This document shows positions 5,287 through 7,854 of a stretch of 7,854 bases of DNA, in pieces. Below the pieces are notes generated by a model. That model made no database searches. It was given only the letters and a program-made list of their open reading frames with translations, and was not told where the DNA came from. Source of the DNA: an uncultured Ilumatobacter sp. (GTDB taxonomy: Bacteria > Actinomycetota > Acidimicrobiia > Acidimicrobiales > Ilumatobacteraceae); assembly GCA_938049325.1 (NCBI GenBank), contig CALICC010000205.1, forward strand, positions 1 to 7,854. The letters run 5' to 3'. The position numbers and the translations under genes were made by a program. Within the stretch, counting starts at the first letter, position 1. Each line of letters begins with the position of its first letter.

Positions 5287-6606
5287 ATGGGCACATCCAC
5301 GCAAGTACGACCACAAACCGACCGTCTCGGCGACCTCGCCGCGGCCACGCCGACCGGCCGGAATCGAGCGATCGATCTGTATCGGGTCGTGGCGATGCTT
5401 TGTGTGGCACTCGGACACTGGCTCGTGATCGCCATCGGCACCGATGCCGATGGCGAGCTGTTTGCCCGCAACGCGCTCGAGGTGGCGCCGCAGTTCGGGC
5501 TGCTCACGTGGGGCTTCCAGGTGATGCCGCTCTTCTTCGCCGTTGGTGGCTTTGCCTCGGCGATGTCGCTCGATGCACATCGTCGCAGACACGGTGCGGA
5601 TGGCGACTGGATCGTGCAACGGCTGCGTCGGCTGATCGCGCCGACCGCGGTGCTGGCCGCCGTGTGGATCGTGCTGATCGCTGCTGGTTTCGTGGTCGGA
5701 GCGGGTGGACTCATCGCCGTGGGTGCGGTCGGCGCGGCGATCCCGCTGTGGTTCCTCGCCAACTACACGATCGACACCGCACTCGCTCCGACGATGTTCA
5801 CGCTGCTGCGCCGGAACCGCATCGCGACGATGGCGGGGCTGTTCGGCCTCTTCGGTGTCGTCGAGTTGTTGCACGTCGTGTTCGAGGTGCCATACGTCGA
5901 ACACGTCAACTGGGTGATCGGCTGGTTGATGTTCCAGATGATTGGGTTCCTGTGGCGTGATGGAGCGCTCCCGTCCGGCCGCCGCCTGGTTGTGTTGGCG
6001 GGCGGTCTGTGGGCCGGTGCGATCGCTCTGGTGGCGCTCGGCCCATGGTCGGCGTCGATGATCCACGTCGCTGGTCAGCCGCTGTCGCCGACGCACCCGC
6101 CGTCGGTCGCGCTCGTGCTGTTCGGCCTGGCCCAGACCGCCACAGCGGTTGCGGTAGCCCCTGCGGTCACTCGCTGGCTCGAACGCTCGAAGCGTGCCTG
6201 GACGGTTGTCGTGGCGGGCAACTCGATGTCGATGTCGGTCTATCTGTGGCACTTCACCGCGGCGGTCATTGCCTCGGCCGGCCTGTACGCAGTTGGCTGG
6301 TTGCCGTCGGCCGAGATCGGCACCGGTGCGTGGTGGGTGCAGAAGATTCCCGTCGTCGTGTTGTCGATGCTGGTGCTCGTTCCGATCGTCGCCGTGGTCA
6401 GCCGGTTCGAGCGCGACGCGCTCCTTGCCGAACGAGTGACCTGGCAGGGGAGTGGTGCTGCCGCGATCGGTTTGGCGGTGCTCGTCTCCGCATCGATCAA
6501 GGTCTGGTCGATCGGCAACGTGGGAGGCGTGATCATCGGTTCCGTCGGCGTTCTGGCGGCAGCTGCGCTGCTTCGCTCGAACGCCACGTCACGAAGCGGG
6601 GCCTGA
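5287..6606 (+). CDS. Membrane acyltransferase, acyltransferase-3 family, 439 aa
   Basis: This integral membrane protein belongs to the acyltransferase-3 (Acyltransf_3) family, which transfers acyl groups such as acetyl or succinyl to sugars, cell-wall polymers, lipids or small molecules outside the membrane. The family signature is clear: after a 25-residue soluble tail comes RNRAIDLYRVVAMLCVALGHW, where the basic residue and His44 occupy the conserved R/K...H position of the first helix. Next are the QVMPLFFAVGGFA helix (residues 78-90), a QRLRRLIAPT motif after helix 2 (111-120) and about ten hydrophobic helices overall. SMSVYLWHF near residues 315-323 carries the late conserved aromatic/His segment. 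The length is normal and the frame is intact. The ATG at 5287 has no obvious RBS. The acceptor is unknown. The next gene seems to have its own promoter overlapping this stop codon, so it need not be in the same operon. Confidence 0.9.
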   Translation: MGTSTQVRPQTDRLGDLAAATPTGRNRAIDLYRVVAMLCVALGHWLVIAIGTDADGELFARNALEVAPQFGLLTWGFQVMPLFFAVGGFASAMSLDAHRRRHGADGDWIVQRLRRLIAPTAVLAAVWIVLIAAGFVVGAGGLIAVGAVGAAIPLWFLANYTIDTALAPTMFTLLRRNRIATMAGLFGLFGVVELLHVVFEVPYVEHVNWVIGWLMFQMIGFLWRDGALPSGRRLVVLAGGLWAGAIALVALGPWSASMIHVAGQPLSPTHPPSVALVLFGLAQTATAVAVAPAVTRWLERSKRAWTVVVAGNSMSMSVYLWHFTAAVIASAGLYAVGWLPSAEIGTGAWWVQKIPVVVLSMLVLVPIVAVVSRFERDALLAERVTWQGSGAAAIGLAVLVSASIKVWSIGNVGGVIIGSVGVLAAAALLRSNATSRSGA

Positions 6607-6631
6607 CCTACTCCGTGACGCTCGGTAGCGT
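6603..6631 (+). promoter_or_regulatory. Candidate promoter of the DAC-domain gene, leaderless
   Basis: CTGACC (6603-6608) resembles the -35 box TTGACA and TAGCGT (6626-6631) fits the actinobacterial -10 pattern TANNNT. The spacer is 17 bases. The first transcribed base would fall on or very close to the A of ATG 6638, which fits the absence of an RBS there. The -35 box overlaps the acyltransferase stop codon. Confidence 0.5.
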
Positions 6632-6637
6632 TGGCGT

Positions 6638-7594
6638 ATGGCTGAGCTGACGAGAGTGCACGAGCGGCTGCGGGAAGAACTCTCCGACAGTGGGATCACA
6701 CTGCCGGGCTCACCTGCCGAGGTCGATCTGCTGCTCGCGGAGCTGCAGCATGCGTGGCGCCCACCGGTGCATGAGAATCGGTCGATGGTGTACGGGTCGT
6801 TCGTGCTGCCGGGCGAGCGATCGCTGGTGAAGAACGACAATCTCGTCGAGCTCCTCGACTTGGACATGCCGATCGAGCAGGCACGCCGCTTCTCCGACGG
6901 GCGGTCGTCGTTCCTGGTGCGCCAGGCCGACGGGTCCACGCAGCTCGCCTGCTTCCGCCGCACCGTGCAGTACGAGGCGGACCTCATCGAGATCGAGCAG
7001 GCGACCGGCGCATCGATCGTGCAACGCACGGTGATGGGCGTCGCCCGGGTGTTCACGCCGACCGGCGTCGTCGAGTGGAACGGTCACCTTTGGCGCCACC
7101 GTCCATCAGCACGTGTGTACCTGCCGTCGGTGCGAACCGCCGTCCCCGAGGCGTCGCCGCAGCTGCTGCTCGGGCTGCTCGACCTCGCGGTCCACTGGCT
7201 CAGCCCCGCGCGTATCGGCGCCACGTTCCTGCTCGATCTCGACCCGAAGCCGCACGACGACCACGGTCTCGACATCAGCGCCGCAACGCCGTCGCCGTCG
7301 CTGTCGGTTCTGGAACGGCATCACTATCCCGCGCTGTTTGCCGTACTCGGCCAGACCGACCTCGCCACGCTCGTGTCGGCGCACGGTGATGTCGGAATGT
7401 TGGGCGTCGGGTTGCGCAGCTCGGAGGAGTCGGAGTCGGCCATTCATCTCGACGCCGGGATGCGACATCGGTCAGCTGCCCGATACACGTGGGATCACGA
7501 TCACGTCGTTGCCTTCGTGGTCAGCGAAGACGGCCCGGTCACGCTCTTCCGGCGCGGCGAGCCGATCCAGGTCTGTCTCGGCATTCCCGACTGA
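6638..7594 (+). CDS. DAC (DisA_N) domain protein, probable diadenylate cyclase, 318 aa
   Basis: The C-terminal half carries a DAC domain, the fold that joins two ATP molecules into the second messenger c-di-AMP. The domain runs from about residue 170 (LLLGLLDLAVHWLSPARIGATFLLDL) to 310. Its best marker is GMRHRSAARYTWD (274-286), the RHR ATP-binding motif followed by the usual Ser/Ala helix. Then comes VVAFVVSEDGPVTLFRRGEPI (290-310), equal to the family segment VVVSEDGPVTVF. The metal-binding DGA motif should lie about 35 residues before RHR. There the sequence has TDLATLV (240-246), so DGA appears as DLA, keeping Asp241 and Ala243. The HGDVGMLGVGLR stretch after it fits the family strand. 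Residues 1-165 form a separate soluble domain, probably a sensor, which I cannot name. There are no membrane helices, unlike CdaA, and no DisA DNA-binding tail. The start is the ATG one -10 spacing downstream of TAGCGT. Activity is likely but not certain because of the Gly to Leu change. Confidence 0.8.
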   Translation: MAELTRVHERLREELSDSGITLPGSPAEVDLLLAELQHAWRPPVHENRSMVYGSFVLPGERSLVKNDNLVELLDLDMPIEQARRFSDGRSSFLVRQADGSTQLACFRRTVQYEADLIEIEQATGASIVQRTVMGVARVFTPTGVVEWNGHLWRHRPSARVYLPSVRTAVPEASPQLLLGLLDLAVHWLSPARIGATFLLDLDPKPHDDHGLDISAATPSPSLSVLERHHYPALFAVLGQTDLATLVSAHGDVGMLGVGLRSSEESESAIHLDAGMRHRSAARYTWDHDHVVAFVVSEDGPVTLFRRGEPIQVCLGIPD

Positions 7595-7619
7595 ACCTCT
7601 GGTCGCGACGGCGAGAAGG

Positions 7620-7625
7620 TAGGTT
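7620..7625 (+). promoter_or_regulatory. Candidate -10 box (TAGGTT) for the pentapeptide gene
   Basis: TAGGTT fits TANNNT and ends six bases before GTG 7632, the same spacing as for the DAC gene, which would make this start leaderless too. A good -35 box is not visible at the expected distance, so the call is weaker. Confidence 0.35.
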
Positions 7626-7631
7626 CCGTCG

Positions 7632-7854
7632 GTGCCTGCCGACGTCCGACCGCCACGCCTCGCCAGCGCGCTTGCCGACGTGGACAACCTCACGTTCGCC
7701 GATGAGGACTCGTGGGAAGACAGCTGCATCACGGGTGACGTGCGGGCACACGCAGGCAATGTCAAGGTCCTGGGGTCGGTCTTCCGCAATGCGCGCCTGA
7801 CGGGTGCTCGATTGCCAGGGCTCGCCTTGCGCGACTGCCGCTTCGAGGGGTGCG
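7632..7854 (+). CDS. Probable pentapeptide-repeat protein (partial, runs off the right edge)
   Basis: A GTG at 7632 opens a frame that remains open to the window end (74 complete codons). An in-frame TAG at 7620-7622 excludes an earlier start. After about 20 residues of leader the sequence reads LTFADEDSWEDSCITGD, and it closes with VFRNARLTGARLPGLALRDC and then RFEGC. The final part shows the A(D/N)LxX periodicity of pentapeptide repeats (FRNAR LTGAR LPGLA LRDCR FEGC). These form a right-handed quadrilateral beta-helix; functions are diverse and not predictable here. There are 37 bases between the DAC stop and this start. With only part of the protein visible, the repeat assignment is good but its extent is unknown. 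Confidence 0.7.
   Translation, partial: MPADVRPPRLASALADVDNLTFADEDSWEDSCITGDVRAHAGNVKVLGSVFRNARLTGARLPGLALRDCRFEGC

Noticed and set aside
4861..6252. 463-codon open frame on the minus strand
   Set aside because: It runs across the end of the second ABC gene, the gap and the acyltransferase, with low-complexity composition and no recognisable motif. It is a shadow frame.

Overview
The window looks like chromosomal DNA from a high-GC actinobacterium, most likely of the Acidimicrobiia (Ilumatobacter-like). This rests on strong G/C third-position codon use, GTG starts, TANNNT -10 boxes placed for leaderless starts, a DUF4031 protein, and the style of the ABC and DAC proteins. The taxonomic call is inference from style, not from a marker gene.

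Left part (1-1130). A probable minus-strand gene leaves the left edge. A small DUF4031 gene (74-394, +) ends 3 bp from the end of a convergent minus-strand gene (398-826). That gene has the outline of a RadC/JAB domain without its metal-binding histidines. The next 304 bases have no intact gene. They hold a 47-codon remnant of the C-terminus of a beta-carbonic anhydrase (912-1055) and a strong bulged hairpin (1077-1104).

Centre (1131-5154). Three genes are packed as an operon on the plus strand. The first is an ArsC/Spx-type thioredoxin-fold protein whose reading frame is intact from 1131 to 1484 except for one in-frame TGA. That TGA sits at the position of the catalytic cysteine, and a hairpin with bacterial SECIS-like geometry follows it. 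The best reading is a selenocysteine ArsC-like protein; a nonsense mutation or base-call error at a Cys codon is the main alternative. Eight bases later come two half-transporters of a heterodimeric type IV ABC exporter, joined by an ATGA overlap. Their degeneracies are complementary: Walker B Glu to Asp and Q-loop Gln to Glu in the first, LSAGE signature in the second. This predicts one consensus and one degenerate ATP site.

Right part (5155-7854). A 132-bp gap with a 17-bp imperfect repeat and a palindrome precedes a membrane acyltransferase-3 family protein (5287-6606). A DAC (diadenylate cyclase)-domain protein follows (6638-7594), with RHR conserved but DGA apparently changed to DLA. Its promoter appears to place the start of transcription on the ATG. 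The window ends inside a GTG-started gene with the beginnings of a pentapeptide-repeat pattern (7632 to the edge).

The most notable item is the TGA-at-catalytic-Cys ArsC-like gene with its SECIS-like hairpin. No selenocysteine machinery (selA/B/C/D) is visible in this window, so the claim depends on the rest of the genome.
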